A stretch of 60,788 nucleotides of DNA from Ruminococcus sp. (GTDB taxonomy: Bacteria; Bacillota; Clostridia; Oscillospirales; Ruminococcaceae), in the NCBI GenBank assembly GCA_022641595.1, contig JALCDN010000002.1, forward strand, positions 1-60,788, written 5' to 3'. The position numbers and the translations under genes are program-made. How positions within the stretch are numbered: the first letter of the stretch is position 1; each line of letters begins with the position of its first letter. A model generated the notes under the pieces. That model saw nothing but the letters and a program-made list of their open reading frames with translations. It did not search any database and was not told where the DNA came from. Positions 51,861 to 60,431 of this stretch are shown piece by piece.

Positions 51861-51896
51861 TTAAGGATATCTATAAATCTTTAAGGAGGTCTGTTT

Positions 51897-53237
51897 ATGA
51901 CAAAGGATATGACAAACGGAAACTCTTTGCGGCATATCATTATGTTTTGCATACCGATGGTGTTTGGCAACATATTCCAACAGCTATACAGTATGGTTGA
52001 CGCAATTATAGTTGGAAAATATATCGGATTAAAGGCTCTTGCCGCCGTCGGTTCAACAGGGTCGATATGCTTTCTCATACTTGGCTTTGCAGAAGGAATA
52101 TGCAGCGGCTTTTCAATTAAGGTTGCTCAGAGCTATGGTGCGGGAAATTACTCAAAGATGCGTAAATACGTTGCAAATTCGCTTTACCTATGCGGAGTTG
52201 TGTCGGTTGCGCTGACAGTTGTAACGCTTATCTTTACAAGACATATCCTAACGCTTATGCAAACTCCTGCCGACATAATTGACGACGCATACAGCTACCT
52301 TTTCATAACATTTGCAGGAATCACTGTTACTATTCTTTACAATATACTTTCGTGCGTTCTCAGAGCCTTGGGAGACAGCCGCTCACCACTCATATTCCTC
52401 GCAATAGCGTCACTTCTGAACATCGTACTCGACATCGTTTTTATACGTTCGTTCGGAATGGGAGTAGGCGGAGCTGCTCTTGCAACGGTAATTTCACAGG
52501 CAGTCTCAGGTGTGCTCTGTATAATTTACATAAAAAAGTATTTTGACATTCTCACATTTGAAAAGGGCGAAATGAATTTCGACCCTCAGCTTTGCAAAAA
52601 GCTTATAAATGTCGGAATTCCTATGGCACTTCAGTTCTCGATAACCGCAATCGGCTCGATTATCCTACAAACGTCCATAAACAAACTCGGAACAGACTAT
52701 GTGGCTTCGGTAACAGCTGCCCTCAAAATCCAGATGCTCGTTATGGGCCCTATGGAATGTATAGGTATCACTATGGCTACGTTCTGCGGTCAGAACAAGG
52801 GTGCAAAAAAATTCCCGAGAATCAAAAAAGGTCTTTGGCAAAGCATCGGAATTTCTATGATTTACTGTGCATTTTCTTGGCTTCTCGTGAATTTTGCAGG
52901 TCAGTACATCGCACTGCTTTTCGTCAATAAAAGCGACACAAGAATTATAAGCCTTGCTATGCACTATCTGCGTGTAGTTACAGCGTTTTTCCCCGCACTC
53001 GGAATACTTTTCATTCTCCGTAATTCACTTCAGGGGCTCGGCTACAGCTTTCTGCCTATGACAGCCGGCTTTACCGAGCTTATCGCAAGGTCACTTGTGG
53101 TCATAATATGCGTTCCGATTATCGGATATAACGGGGTTTGCTATGCAAGTCCGTCCGCATGGCTTGCCGCCGACGTTCTGCTGATTATTACTACTTTCGT
53201 AAAACTTCCAAAGCTTAAAACCGCACTGTCTGAATAA
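51897..53237 (+). CDS. MATE-family efflux transporter
   Basis: A 446-aa membrane protein with twelve helices in two homologous halves. Hallmarks are FCIPMVFGNIFQQLYSMVDAIIVGKYIGLKALAAVGS at the start (in separate helices) and the matching IPMALQFSITAIGSIILQTSINKLGTDYVASVTAA block in the second half. It would export cationic drugs or metabolites using an ion gradient. The start at 51897 follows AAGGAGGT. Confidence 0.93.
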   Translation: MTKDMTNGNSLRHIIMFCIPMVFGNIFQQLYSMVDAIIVGKYIGLKALAAVGSTGSICFLILGFAEGICSGFSIKVAQSYGAGNYSKMRKYVANSLYLCGVVSVALTVVTLIFTRHILTLMQTPADIIDDAYSYLFITFAGITVTILYNILSCVLRALGDSRSPLIFLAIASLLNIVLDIVFIRSFGMGVGGAALATVISQAVSGVLCIIYIKKYFDILTFEKGEMNFDPQLCKKLINVGIPMALQFSITAIGSIILQTSINKLGTDYVASVTAALKIQMLVMGPMECIGITMATFCGQNKGAKKFPRIKKGLWQSIGISMIYCAFSWLLVNFAGQYIALLFVNKSDTRIISLAMHYLRVVTAFFPALGILFILRNSLQGLGYSFLPMTAGFTELIARSLVVIICVPIIGYNGVCYASPSAWLAADVLLIITTFVKLPKLKTALSE

Positions 53238-53278
53238 GCTTAATGGTACCTCTGATTTGTGAAAATTTTGTGCAACCC

Positions 53279-53307
53279 TTTACTTAAAGAAAAAAATATG
53301 ATATAAT
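53279..53307 (+). promoter_or_regulatory. promoter of the CPBP protease gene
   Basis: TTTACT (53279-53284), 17 bp, TATAAT (53302-53307). A family 1-like fragment (GGTACCTCTGA) lies just upstream at about 53245. Confidence 0.7.
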
Positions 53308-53385
53308 TAATTTGTATGTATACAAATTTTATGCAGCACCGATAAAATCTTCTATTGCTGCCTTTACTTCTTCGGAGGACTAAAT

Positions 53386-54564
53386 ATGGTTGATGATATA
53401 ACACCGGAATACTACCGTGCCGAAATTGCTTCACTGCATCAAGAGGTTTCAGAGCTTAAAAAACTAAATCAGCAGCAGATTACTCTCGACCCAATGAACC
53501 CTTTCGGCAACAAAACACAGTACACCGATTTCAGCGGCGATTACTCTGAAATTGTGCCACAGGTAAAGACTCCGGGCTGCATTATCCCGGTTGAACCAAA
53601 TACCGCCGAAAAACATTCAGTCCGCCACTTTTACAACATCGCCGGTCTTATGGTAATCCTGCATGAAGTGGCTGTAAACGCTTTTATGATTATTTTTATG
53701 CTGATAGCTTCAGGTGTCCTGCAATTCAGAAATATCGGCATCGATGCCGTTTCGCTCAGCAATTATCAGTCAAACTCGTCCATATCTATGGGCATAAACC
53801 TGATTGGATTCCTTATATGCAATGTGGGATTCGCTTTGCTTGGTCTGCGTATGGCTAAAATAAAGCCTCTGACAATCATAAAAACCCGTGACTTCAACTT
53901 TGCAAGATGCTTTCAGTACTGCCTTATCGCAATATTTTTACAGATGATTGCCGGCTGCACCTCATTCGGTATCAGCGACATCATCGAAAAATACGGCTAC
54001 ACCGTCTACAGCGTTGACGACGCTTTCCAGAACAATATTATTACCGGCAAACTAATAACGTTTATTTACACCTGCATCGTAGCACCTATTACTGAAGAAA
54101 TTTTCTTCCGTGGTATGATGCTCAAGCTACTGTCAAAGGCTAACCAACGGTTTGCCGTCTTTGCAACAGCTTTCCTGTTCGGACTCGGTCACGGCAACAT
54201 TTCACAATTCGCACTCGGATTTATCGTCGGCATCTTCTTTGCACACATAACGCTCAAGCACAACTCAATTGTTCCGTCAATTATCGCACATATGTTTCTC
54301 AACACATTCTCAACCGTACTTTCCGAATTTTGCACACAAAAATCATCGCTTATTTCAGCATCGCTCGGCTTTGTTTACAATATAGTTGCTATCTTAGGTT
54401 TTATACTTCTCATCGAGTTCAGGCTCGCAAACAAGCTTCCGTCAACAACTCCGGAGCAGAGCAGACGTGGTATCGCAATCGCCAAAACCTCAGTTCCGTT
54501 TGTATTCGCTGTTGTAATTTATGTTGGAATAGTTGCCTACAACATACTCTTTGTTTCGAAATAA
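53386..54564 (+). CDS. CPBP-family intramembrane metalloprotease
   Basis: A 392-aa membrane protein with a short coiled N-terminus (EIASLHQEVSELKKLNQQQ), about eight helices, and the three CPBP motifs: APITEEIFFRGMM (Glu-Glu plus Arg), FLFGLGHGN (His) and IIAHMFLN (His). Related to CAAX prenyl proteases and bacteriocin-immunity proteins. A substrate is not apparent, and no bacteriocin gene is nearby. The start follows GGAGGA. Confidence 0.9.
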   Translation: MVDDITPEYYRAEIASLHQEVSELKKLNQQQITLDPMNPFGNKTQYTDFSGDYSEIVPQVKTPGCIIPVEPNTAEKHSVRHFYNIAGLMVILHEVAVNAFMIIFMLIASGVLQFRNIGIDAVSLSNYQSNSSISMGINLIGFLICNVGFALLGLRMAKIKPLTIIKTRDFNFARCFQYCLIAIFLQMIAGCTSFGISDIIEKYGYTVYSVDDAFQNNIITGKLITFIYTCIVAPITEEIFFRGMMLKLLSKANQRFAVFATAFLFGLGHGNISQFALGFIVGIFFAHITLKHNSIVPSIIAHMFLNTFSTVLSEFCTQKSSLISASLGFVYNIVAILGFILLIEFRLANKLPSTTPEQSRRGIAIAKTSVPFVFAVVIYVGIVAYNILFVSK

Positions 54565-54942
54565 TCAGAAAATATTGTGAAAATATGGCATTTCACTGTT
54601 AATAATGTACTCAATGCTGCTTTTCAGTTCAGACAAATCTGCATCAAGCTCATCATTGTCGTTTTCGGCGAGCGATTTAATTCGTGAAACCGTGCGTTCG
54701 GCTTCGATGAGCTTGTCGTTTCTTATCACAAAATCAGATTCTTTATAAAATTTTTCCCACTCATTTTCAAGCTTTGCCGCACCTTTTTTCACTGCCTGCT
54801 TGTCGGAGGAGTGCTTCTCCGACTGTATTTCGCTGATTGTCGCAATAAGCCGCTTTCCACTGCGATTAATCCTGTCACCGAAATAGAATGCAGACCCTAT
54901 GAGAATAAGGAGTATCACAAAGCTTATTTTTATCCTCGTCAT
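54565..54942 (-). CDS. DUF4363 family membrane-anchored protein
   Basis: A 125-aa protein with one N-terminal helix (ISFVILLILIGSAFYFGDRI) and a helical extracytoplasmic domain (KLENEWEKFYKESDFVIRNDKLIEAE). DUF4363 genes commonly follow DUF421 (YetF) genes, as here with a 4-nt overlap (ATGA). Function unknown. Its stop directly abuts the convergent CPBP gene. Confidence 0.8.
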   Translation of the reverse strand: MTRIKISFVILLILIGSAFYFGDRINRSGKRLIATISEIQSEKHSSDKQAVKKGAAKLENEWEKFYKESDFVIRNDKLIEAERTVSRIKSLAENDNDELDADLSELKSSIEYIINSEMPYFHNIF

Positions 54943-55619
54943 ATTTTCTGCTCCTTTTTATCAACAATATTATACTGTCCGTCAGAATCTGCGGTCATAA
55001 GGAAAACCTCTTTCGGACGGAGCTTCTCGGCGGTCAGCACGTTCTTGAGCCAATCTGATGTAAGTCCAAGCTTTTGAAGTGCCTTGTCAAGCACCTTGCC
55101 GTCCGTAATGACAATCTGCTGAGGGTCACTGCCACACTTTGAAAGTCCGATGTCGGAACAGGTCGGCGTGTCGAACTGAGGCTTTTTCAGTACCGAAATG
55201 CTGCCTGTTGTTTCAACCACAGCGTACTGCACGTCCTCGACTGAGAATACACCATTCGCCCTGAGCGCTGTCATAAGGTCGTCGATTGAGTAGCGGAGGT
55301 CCTTCATAACCTGACGGTCAATTTTGCCCTCACTTATGATGATTTTCGGACGTCCCGATATTATGCACCGAACTCGTGGAAATTTCAGTGTTACCAGCGA
55401 CATTATTACCTCAAGACAAACAAGTGCGATTATCGGAGTTATACCCACAGTCAGCGGAATATTGCTGTCCTCAAGCGGAAGCGTTGCAATGTTTGATACA
55501 AGAATTGTTATAACAAGCTCTGACGGCTGAAGTTCGCCGAGCTGACGTTTGCCCATAAGTCTTACCGAAAAAATAACTACAAAATAAAGAATAGCCGAGC
55601 GAATAAGTACGATACTCAT
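54939..55619 (-). CDS. DUF421 / YetF-like membrane protein
   Basis: A 226-aa protein with three N-terminal helices (LIRSAILYFVVIFSVRLMGKRQLGELQPSELVITILVSNIATLPLE divided over the first two) and a soluble C-terminal domain containing RPKIIISEGKIDRQVMKDLRYSIDDLMTALRANGVFSVEDV in two blocks. The MGKRxLGELQPSELV motif defines the family. The ribosome site AAAGGA lies in the 3' arm of a long hairpin (55627-55672). Confidence 0.88.
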   Translation of the reverse strand: MSIVLIRSAILYFVVIFSVRLMGKRQLGELQPSELVITILVSNIATLPLEDSNIPLTVGITPIIALVCLEVIMSLVTLKFPRVRCIISGRPKIIISEGKIDRQVMKDLRYSIDDLMTALRANGVFSVEDVQYAVVETTGSISVLKKPQFDTPTCSDIGLSKCGSDPQQIVITDGKVLDKALQKLGLTSDWLKNVLTAEKLRPKEVFLMTADSDGQYNIVDKKEQKI

Positions 55620-55626
55620 AAAAAAT

Positions 55627-55672
55627 CCTTTCGTTAGGGAATATCATTTAAAAGATATTCTTTACCGAAAGG
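55627..55672 (-). promoter_or_regulatory. hairpin covering the ribosome site of the DUF421 gene
   Basis: On the minus strand CCTTTCG...GAATATC pairs with GATATTC...CGAAAGG, enclosing an 8-nt AT loop; the 3' arm ends in the AAAGG of the ribosome site, 7 nt before the ATG. Folding would hide the site, so translation may depend on temperature or a binding partner. Confidence 0.55.
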
Positions 55673-55685
55673 GTTAAAATATGCA

Positions 55686-55713
55686 AAAAAGCCGCAGAAA
55701 AACTGCGGCTTTT
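55686..55713. terminator. terminator of the cytidylate-kinase-like gene
   Basis: AAAAGCCGCAG pairs with CTGCGGCTTTT over a 5-nt loop, flanked by A6 on the plus strand (T6 on the minus strand). Confidence 0.93.
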
Positions 55714-55777
55714 AAGAGAGATAGGAGTTTGAGCTTGTTTCCATAAGCTTATGAGAACAAGTTCTTAGATAAAAACG

Positions 55778-56401
55778 TTAGTCAGGGTCGTTTTCGAGAC
55801 ATTTTTTATAAGCGGCAACAATCAGGTCGGCACAAAGCTCATCACCGAGTGATGGAGTGTTAAGGCATAGAGCATACTGCTCCTTATCCTGCCATAGTCT
55901 GCCGGAGTTGGTGTTATAAAATGTTTCACGACGTTTATCGGCTTTTTTGAGGATACCCTCAGCCTTTTTAGGTTCAATCATGTATTCATCGACAGCACGT
56001 TTGATACGCTTGTCTTTGTCGCCGTAAAGGTAGACGCTGAAGCAGCCGTGTTCCTCAAGGATATAGCTTGCACAGCGGCCAACGATAACAACGCTTGGTT
56101 CAGAAGCAGCGATGTTCTGAATAATATTGCTTTCAGCAATAAATACCTTGTCTGAAAGAGGAAGGCTTTCCTCTACAGATTTAGTAGGATTAGAAGCTAT
56201 CATAAGTGAGTAGAGAAAACTTGTAGGGACGTTTTCCTCTGCTTTTGAGAGGTGTTCTGCGTCAACATTGAAGTGTTTAGCAGCCATTTCGAGTATTTCC
56301 CTGCTATAGCATTTGATGCCAAGCTTTTCGGCAACGAGCTTACCGATAGTACTGCCACCCGTACCGTATTGTCTTTCTATAGTAATAATTCTTTTTTTCA
56401 T
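55778..56401 (-). CDS. cytidylate kinase-like P-loop protein
   Basis: A 207-aa protein of the cytidylate-kinase-like family. It starts KKRIITIERQYGTGGSTIGKLVAEKLG: the loop GTGGSTIG replaces a classical Walker A (GxxxxGK[ST]), as is usual in this family. VIVGRCASYILEE, and RRETFYNTNSGRLWQDKEQYALCLNT in the C-terminal half, are also family features. It is probably a nucleoside or nucleotide kinase of unknown substrate. The start at 56401 has an unusual G-rich ribosome site (GGGGGC). Confidence 0.85.
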   Translation of the reverse strand: MKKRIITIERQYGTGGSTIGKLVAEKLGIKCYSREILEMAAKHFNVDAEHLSKAEENVPTSFLYSLMIASNPTKSVEESLPLSDKVFIAESNIIQNIAASEPSVVIVGRCASYILEEHGCFSVYLYGDKDKRIKRAVDEYMIEPKKAEGILKKADKRRETFYNTNSGRLWQDKEQYALCLNTPSLGDELCADLIVAAYKKCLENDPD

Positions 56402-56680
56402 AAAATGCCCCCATTTCCGAAGCAAAATGCTGTAACACAAAGCAGATTGCAGTCAGCAGTTATTCGAATAATATGTTATATAATGTAAATACTGCCAAAA
56501 AGCCAATAAGGTGAAGCACATTGATAAAAGTGTACAACAAACAAATTAGCTATGTATATATTATATCACTTTTTCAAAACTTTTCAAGCAAATTTATACA
56601 TTTTTTCAAAATTTCAAAAATTTCAACATTTTGCACAAATCATATTAAAAGTTTTGTGTACTTTAGACAGCATTGAAGAT
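56402..56680. other. AT-rich spacer without a visible gene
   Basis: About 280 bp of AT-rich sequence between the kinase-like gene and the tRNA terminator. No open frame with a ribosome site and no clear repeat are seen. It must contain the promoter of the minus-strand kinase-like gene, which I could not place with confidence. Confidence 0.5.
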
Positions 56681-56716
56681 AAAAATAAGATGTTTAAGCA
56701 ACAGCTCAAACATCTT
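56681..56716 (-). terminator. terminator of the tRNA-Leu gene
   Basis: On the minus strand AAGATGTTTGAGC pairs with GCTTAAACATCTT (one G-T pair), followed by ATTTTTA. The stem starts right at the tRNA CCA end. Confidence 0.85.
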
Positions 56717-56801
56717 GGTACAGGTGACAGGACTTGAACCTGCACGGGGGTAGCCCACCAGAACCTAAATCTGGCGCGTCTGCCAATTTCGCCACACCTG
56801 C
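56716..56801 (-). tRNA. tRNA-Leu (anticodon UAG), CCA encoded
   Basis: The 86-nt minus-strand sequence folds as a class II tRNA: acceptor GCAGGTG with CACCTGT, anticodon arm CCAGA-TTTAGGT-TCTGG giving UAG, a long variable arm, T arm GCAGG-TTCAAGT-CCTGT, discriminator A and a genomically encoded CCA. Confidence 0.97.
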
Positions 56802-56852
56802 ATAAATAAGCGACAAAGATTGCAGTAGGTAAAGCGAATCACCTACCTTAAT

Positions 56853-56881
56853 ATTATACCACAGAATTAAAATCTTGTCAA
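56853..56881 (-). promoter_or_regulatory. promoter of the tRNA-Leu gene
   Basis: On the minus strand consensus TTGACA (56876-56881), 17 bp, TATAAT (56853-56858), about 50 bp before the tRNA. Confidence 0.85.
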
Positions 56882-56895
56882 GAATTTTTTGTCGT

Positions 56896-58074
56896 TTATT
56901 TATCAGATGAAGTATATTGCTTGTCGAATGTAATAACCGTGTAATAGTTTACAGGCTGAAAGCTCAGTTTATCGTCGATAATCTCCTTGAGCTGCTGGTC
57001 GGTAAATTTTATATCATATGGTACAACAAGGTCGAAAATGAGGTTTGTATGCGTTTCGCCGGAAACCAGTCTGAAATCATGAATACTTAGGTTTTCCGAA
57101 ATATTTTTGATAATACTGCGAACCATTGACCTGCATTCATTGACTTTTTGGTCATCAACATCAACCGGGTCCATATGTATAGTCATAAGCACGCCAAGTT
57201 CATGATTTATGCGGTGTTCTGCGACATCAACAGCATCGTGAAGCATAACGAAATCGTCGTTGCAGCGAACCTCAACGTGGCAGCTGCCGATAAGGCTTCC
57301 AGGACCGTAGCTGTGTATAAGCAAGTCGTGAATGCCGATAATGCGTTCATCGCTCATAATAATTTCCTGTATTTTTGCGACGAGTTCTTCATCAGCCGGT
57401 TTGCCTATCAGGTCGTCGACAGTATCCTTGATGATGCCGTAACCTGCTTTGAGAATGAAAGCGGAGACAATAACGCCCATAATTCCGTCCACTGGGAGCT
57501 TTGTAAACAGCGAAGCGATAACAGCGACAACTGTAGCCGAAGTGGCAATTACGTCATTTTTGCTATCTTTTGCGGTAGCAATCATAACTGTTGAATTGAT
57601 TTTGTGACCAAGAATGTTGTTAAAGTGTGACATCCAGAACTTCAGTGCAATTGAAAGCACGAGCGATGCCAGAACAATCCAGCTGAACTTAACTTCTTCA
57701 GGGTGAAAAATTTTAGCTGCCGAGTCTCTGAACAGCTCAAAGCCCATAATTACGATGATTGCAGATATAAGCAGTGAAGTAAGGTATTCAATTCTGCCGT
57801 GGCCGAACGGGTGATCCTTATCAGCAGGTTTAGCAGCCATTTTATACCCAAAAAGCGTAATAATACAGCTTGCACTATCCGAGAGATTATTGAACGCATC
57901 TGATATTACCGCAATGGAATTTGACATTATGCCCATTGCATATTTTACGACAAATAGAGTTACATTGCAAGCTATACCGACAAAGCTGCTGAGTGTTCCA
58001 TACGACTCCCTTGTCTTAGGCGAATCTACGTTTTCGGGTTCTTTCACAAATTTTCTGACGAGAAAGCTTATCAT
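56896..58074 (-). CDS. cation diffusion facilitator (CDF) family exporter
   Basis: A 392-aa membrane protein. Six helices carry the metal-binding residues, SNSIAVISDAFNNLSDSASC (helix 2) and HPFGHGRIEYLTSLL, and the soluble C-terminal domain includes HDLLIHSYGPGSLIGSCHVEVRC and LTIHMDPV. It would export Zn, Mn or Fe ions in exchange for protons; the metal cannot be read reliably. An extra C-terminal segment of about 90 residues extends beyond the usual length (about 300). The start at 58074 (MISF) follows AAAGGTG. Confidence 0.92.
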   Translation of the reverse strand: MISFLVRKFVKEPENVDSPKTRESYGTLSSFVGIACNVTLFVVKYAMGIMSNSIAVISDAFNNLSDSASCIITLFGYKMAAKPADKDHPFGHGRIEYLTSLLISAIIVIMGFELFRDSAAKIFHPEEVKFSWIVLASLVLSIALKFWMSHFNNILGHKINSTVMIATAKDSKNDVIATSATVVAVIASLFTKLPVDGIMGVIVSAFILKAGYGIIKDTVDDLIGKPADEELVAKIQEIIMSDERIIGIHDLLIHSYGPGSLIGSCHVEVRCNDDFVMLHDAVDVAEHRINHELGVLMTIHMDPVDVDDQKVNECRSMVRSIIKNISENLSIHDFRLVSGETHTNLIFDLVVPYDIKFTDQQLKEIIDDKLSFQPVNYYTVITFDKQYTSSDK

Positions 58075-58162
58075 AATTTCACCTTTCAAAAGCTCCTGGA
58101 TTTTTCGACAAAACGTCGTCGATTCGAAGCTTTGTGCTGATCATCGATGTATATTAGGAATA

Positions 58163-58191
58163 ATTATAACATATTTCAATAAAAATTTCAA
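58163..58191 (-). promoter_or_regulatory. promoter of the CDF exporter gene
   Basis: On the minus strand TTGAAA (58186-58191), 17 bp, TATAAT (58163-58168). Confidence 0.8.
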
Positions 58192-58204
58192 GCTGTTTAG
58201 TTAA

Positions 58205-59020
58205 TTGTCTAAGAAAATTTTAAACATAGAAAATTCTGGCAAGATTCTGCAAAATAAATGTAGTGAATGATATGCATAGGCAAAAAAATATCGGCTTAAA
58301 CCAGCTCCCTCTCAAAGGCGGTCAAGTCGATATTTTTGCGTTCAAAATGCACCCTCTATACATTTTTAAGCGATTTCCGTAACGAGCAGAGTGACATAAA
58401 CGGTGTCACAAGTTCAAAATATTGAAATAAAGGTTAAGACCGAGCATAGATTTCGGCTGCATATAGGCGATTGAACATTTATAGGCGTCAATGTTCAAAA
58501 GCAGCCTGATTTCAGTAATTATAATTAATCAATTAATAAATGATGAGAAGCACCAGTGGAGTTTAACTGTACTTCCATAAAGAACTGCTGTTACAGTGGA
58601 TAATGTTGAACTGAAGAACGGTATAGCCACGTCTCATTCAACAATTGTATTATAGCGTAGTTCCAAAAAATTTGCAATAGACGATATTGCACACTATTAG
58701 GACAAAATTGCTATTTTATGGATTCTTAGTATTTATTAAATTATTGTAAATCAGTAAAATATAAAATGTAAAATATCACGTTCAAATCTAATCATAAATT
58801 TGAATAAATTGTGTACGTAATCTGACAGTTGACAATTTATGTCAACGTATTACCGTACAAACCGTATAATCAAATATCGCATTAAAAAATGTCAGTTCAC
58901 AACTGCTTAAAAATTCAAATGCGTATAAAATTAATAAGATAAATCATTTAAATTTAAATTCAAGATTACCGCCAAATAAATATTTTTCTTTTAACTTTGT
59001 TCATCTTTTACCGCAAATAA
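58205..59020. other. 800-bp AT-rich non-coding island with several palindromes
   Basis: No open frame of useful length. Visible structures are a pair ATATCG/CGATAT flanking about 34 nt near 58290-58335, a stacked hairpin at 58455-58506 (GGCTGC...GCAGCC outside, TTGAACATT/AATGTTCAA inside, with ATAGGCG twice), two loosely similar blocks with CAGTGGA near 58555 and 58595, and GTTGACA-N5-TGTCAAC at 58828-58846. It may be the remains of a mobile element. Confidence 0.5.
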
Positions 59021-59021
59021 A

Positions 59022-59045
59022 AAATGCAGGATTTGATCCTGCATT
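59022..59045 (-). terminator. terminator downstream of the TPR-like membrane protein gene
   Basis: AATGCAGGAT pairs with ATCCTGCATT around a 3-nt loop; on the minus strand a T6 run follows. It lies beyond the family 2 repeat, so that repeat would be part of this gene's transcript. Confidence 0.9.
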
Positions 59046-59070
59046 CTGGAATTCCAAAATTTTCATCGTC

Positions 59071-59199
59071 GGAGCGCAGACGGCTTGCGTATGCAAGCTG
59101 TGGGTGCAGTCGAACTAAATTACTAAATATGCTATAAAATTTCCTCCGACTGCGCCCTTATGTTCGCCGCCTGAAAGGCGGTGAACACGTCTGCGCTCC
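59071..59199 (+). repeat. cloverleaf-like structured repeat, family 2, copy 2
   Basis: A 129-bp element with a perfect 12-bp closing stem GGAGCGCAGACG/CGTCTGCGCTCC, the near-palindrome GCTTGCGTATGCAAGC (59083-59098), a second stem GGGTGCAGTCG/CGACTGCGCCC, and a hairpin GTTC-G-CCGCC-TGAAA-GGCGG-T-GAAC. Same plan as 11167-11302, with compensating changes. Confidence 0.8.
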
Positions 59200-59211
59200 G
59201 AAATGAAGTGA

Positions 59212-60060
59212 CTACAATTTACCGTTTGCAGCACTTTCAATACGTTTTTTGTAGTAATCTTTTGTCCACTTATATTCAAAGCCAGTGAAATTGTCGAGAA
59301 ACTTTGAAGCATTTCCGATAGCGAGCTGAACGTTATCTCCATCGCCCATTTTAGCGTAAATATACACAGCAGTGATAAGAATTTCGAGGAAACATACATC
59401 ACTTTTGCCGATTGGTTTGTAGCCGCAGTTAAGCAGACTGAAAGCATCGGAGTACTTCTTTGCAGCGCAGTCGATGAAAGAGAGTGCAATGTACATTTCG
59501 GCTTTTTTGCGCATATCTTTGTTATGCTGAAGGTAGAGCTGAATGAACTTGATATTTTCACTTCGGAAGTCCTCACCGTCACGCCAGTTTCCTGATTTAC
59601 CGAGAATAAGAAGCTGTTCACGGCAAAACTCAAACTTAGTGTTGCCTGAAAGCTTGTCGATGTCGATGTTATCGAGGTAAAAAGAGGCACTTTTGAGGTC
59701 GCCGATTTTATTGAGGTATGAAACGAGTTCGATTACCACAACCGGGTCGGGCTTTTTGACATTATTAACGAAAGCGTCAGCATAGGCGTCACAGAAGTCA
59801 CGACAGTAGCCCTGATTGCGGAAGATTTCGTCAAGCTCGTCAGATTTTGGAGTTTTGGCAATAATAACTCCGAAGAACGCTGCCAAAGATAATCCTATGG
59901 AAAGGACAGTAGAAATTATGGGGACAATAGCTGTAAAGCTATCGCCGAGTACTGCATACACAGCTGCTGAAATTGCGGCGGAGGCGACTATTCCGATACC
60001 GATTGCGGGAAGGACGCACTTTTTGAATTTATTTTTAACGATTTGTGCTGATGACAGCAT
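59212..60060 (-). CDS. membrane protein with helical-repeat (TPR-like) domain, unknown
   Basis: A 282-aa protein with two N-terminal helices (VLPAIGIGIVASAAISAAVYAVL and FTAIVPIISTVLSIGLSLAAFFGVII, each within about 25 residues) and a soluble domain of helical pairs (LVSYLNKIGDLKSASFYLDNI; MYIALSFIDCAAKKYSDAFSLLNCGY) that looks like TPR repeats. No family is recognised. I start it at the ATG at 60060, with GAGGGGTGA upstream; the GTG at 60069 overlaps that site. The G-rich ribosome site is notable. Confidence 0.75.
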   Translation of the reverse strand: MLSSAQIVKNKFKKCVLPAIGIGIVASAAISAAVYAVLGDSFTAIVPIISTVLSIGLSLAAFFGVIIAKTPKSDELDEIFRNQGYCRDFCDAYADAFVNNVKKPDPVVVIELVSYLNKIGDLKSASFYLDNIDIDKLSGNTKFEFCREQLLILGKSGNWRDGEDFRSENIKFIQLYLQHNKDMRKKAEMYIALSFIDCAAKKYSDAFSLLNCGYKPIGKSDVCFLEILITAVYIYAKMGDGDNVQLAIGNASKFLDNFTGFEYKWTKDYYKKRIESAANGKL

Positions 60061-60302
60061 ACTTCTCACCCCTCATAAATAAAAATCCGTAGCAAAAGAA
60101 GGCATACAGATTTTCTTTTCGGGCATTCTGGAATCCGAATAAATGATTTACAAAAGTCGGCTTCATCATTGCCCTGTTAAATTAATTTTAACACAGCTTT
60201 CAAATTTAGTCAACAACTTAGCTATCATACTTGAAAAAATCGTTAACTTGCACAAAAAAGCGGCTTCAAATTTTAACGCTGAAAATTTTCGTTTACGCAA
60301 TT

Positions 60303-60334
60303 TTTAAGCTTATTTCAATAAAACGTGTTATAAT
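60303..60334 (+). promoter_or_regulatory. degenerate CiaR-like box and -10 of the response regulator gene
   Basis: TTTAAG (60303-60308), CTTAT, TTCAAT (60314-60319), then 9 nt to TATAAT (60329-60334). There is no -35 at the normal distance (AAGCTT there). It resembles the boxes at 41991 and 42234, with two changes in the second half-site. The rest of the 60061-60431 gap shows nothing clear. Confidence 0.55.
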
Positions 60335-60431
60335 AGGTATAAGATGGTTCTTATTATAAATATGTTGGCAGTTTGTCCGATATTATAGAATGTTTATAAT
60401 AGATTATACTGATATATGGGGATTGATTTAT

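Noticed and set aside
53386-54564. Bacteriocin immunity function for the CPBP protein
   Set aside because: No bacteriocin precursor or export genes lie beside it, so only the protease family is called.
58386-58412. GTGACA...TGTCAC palindrome as a terminator
   Set aside because: No T run follows and no gene ends nearby; it is only part of the AT-rich island.
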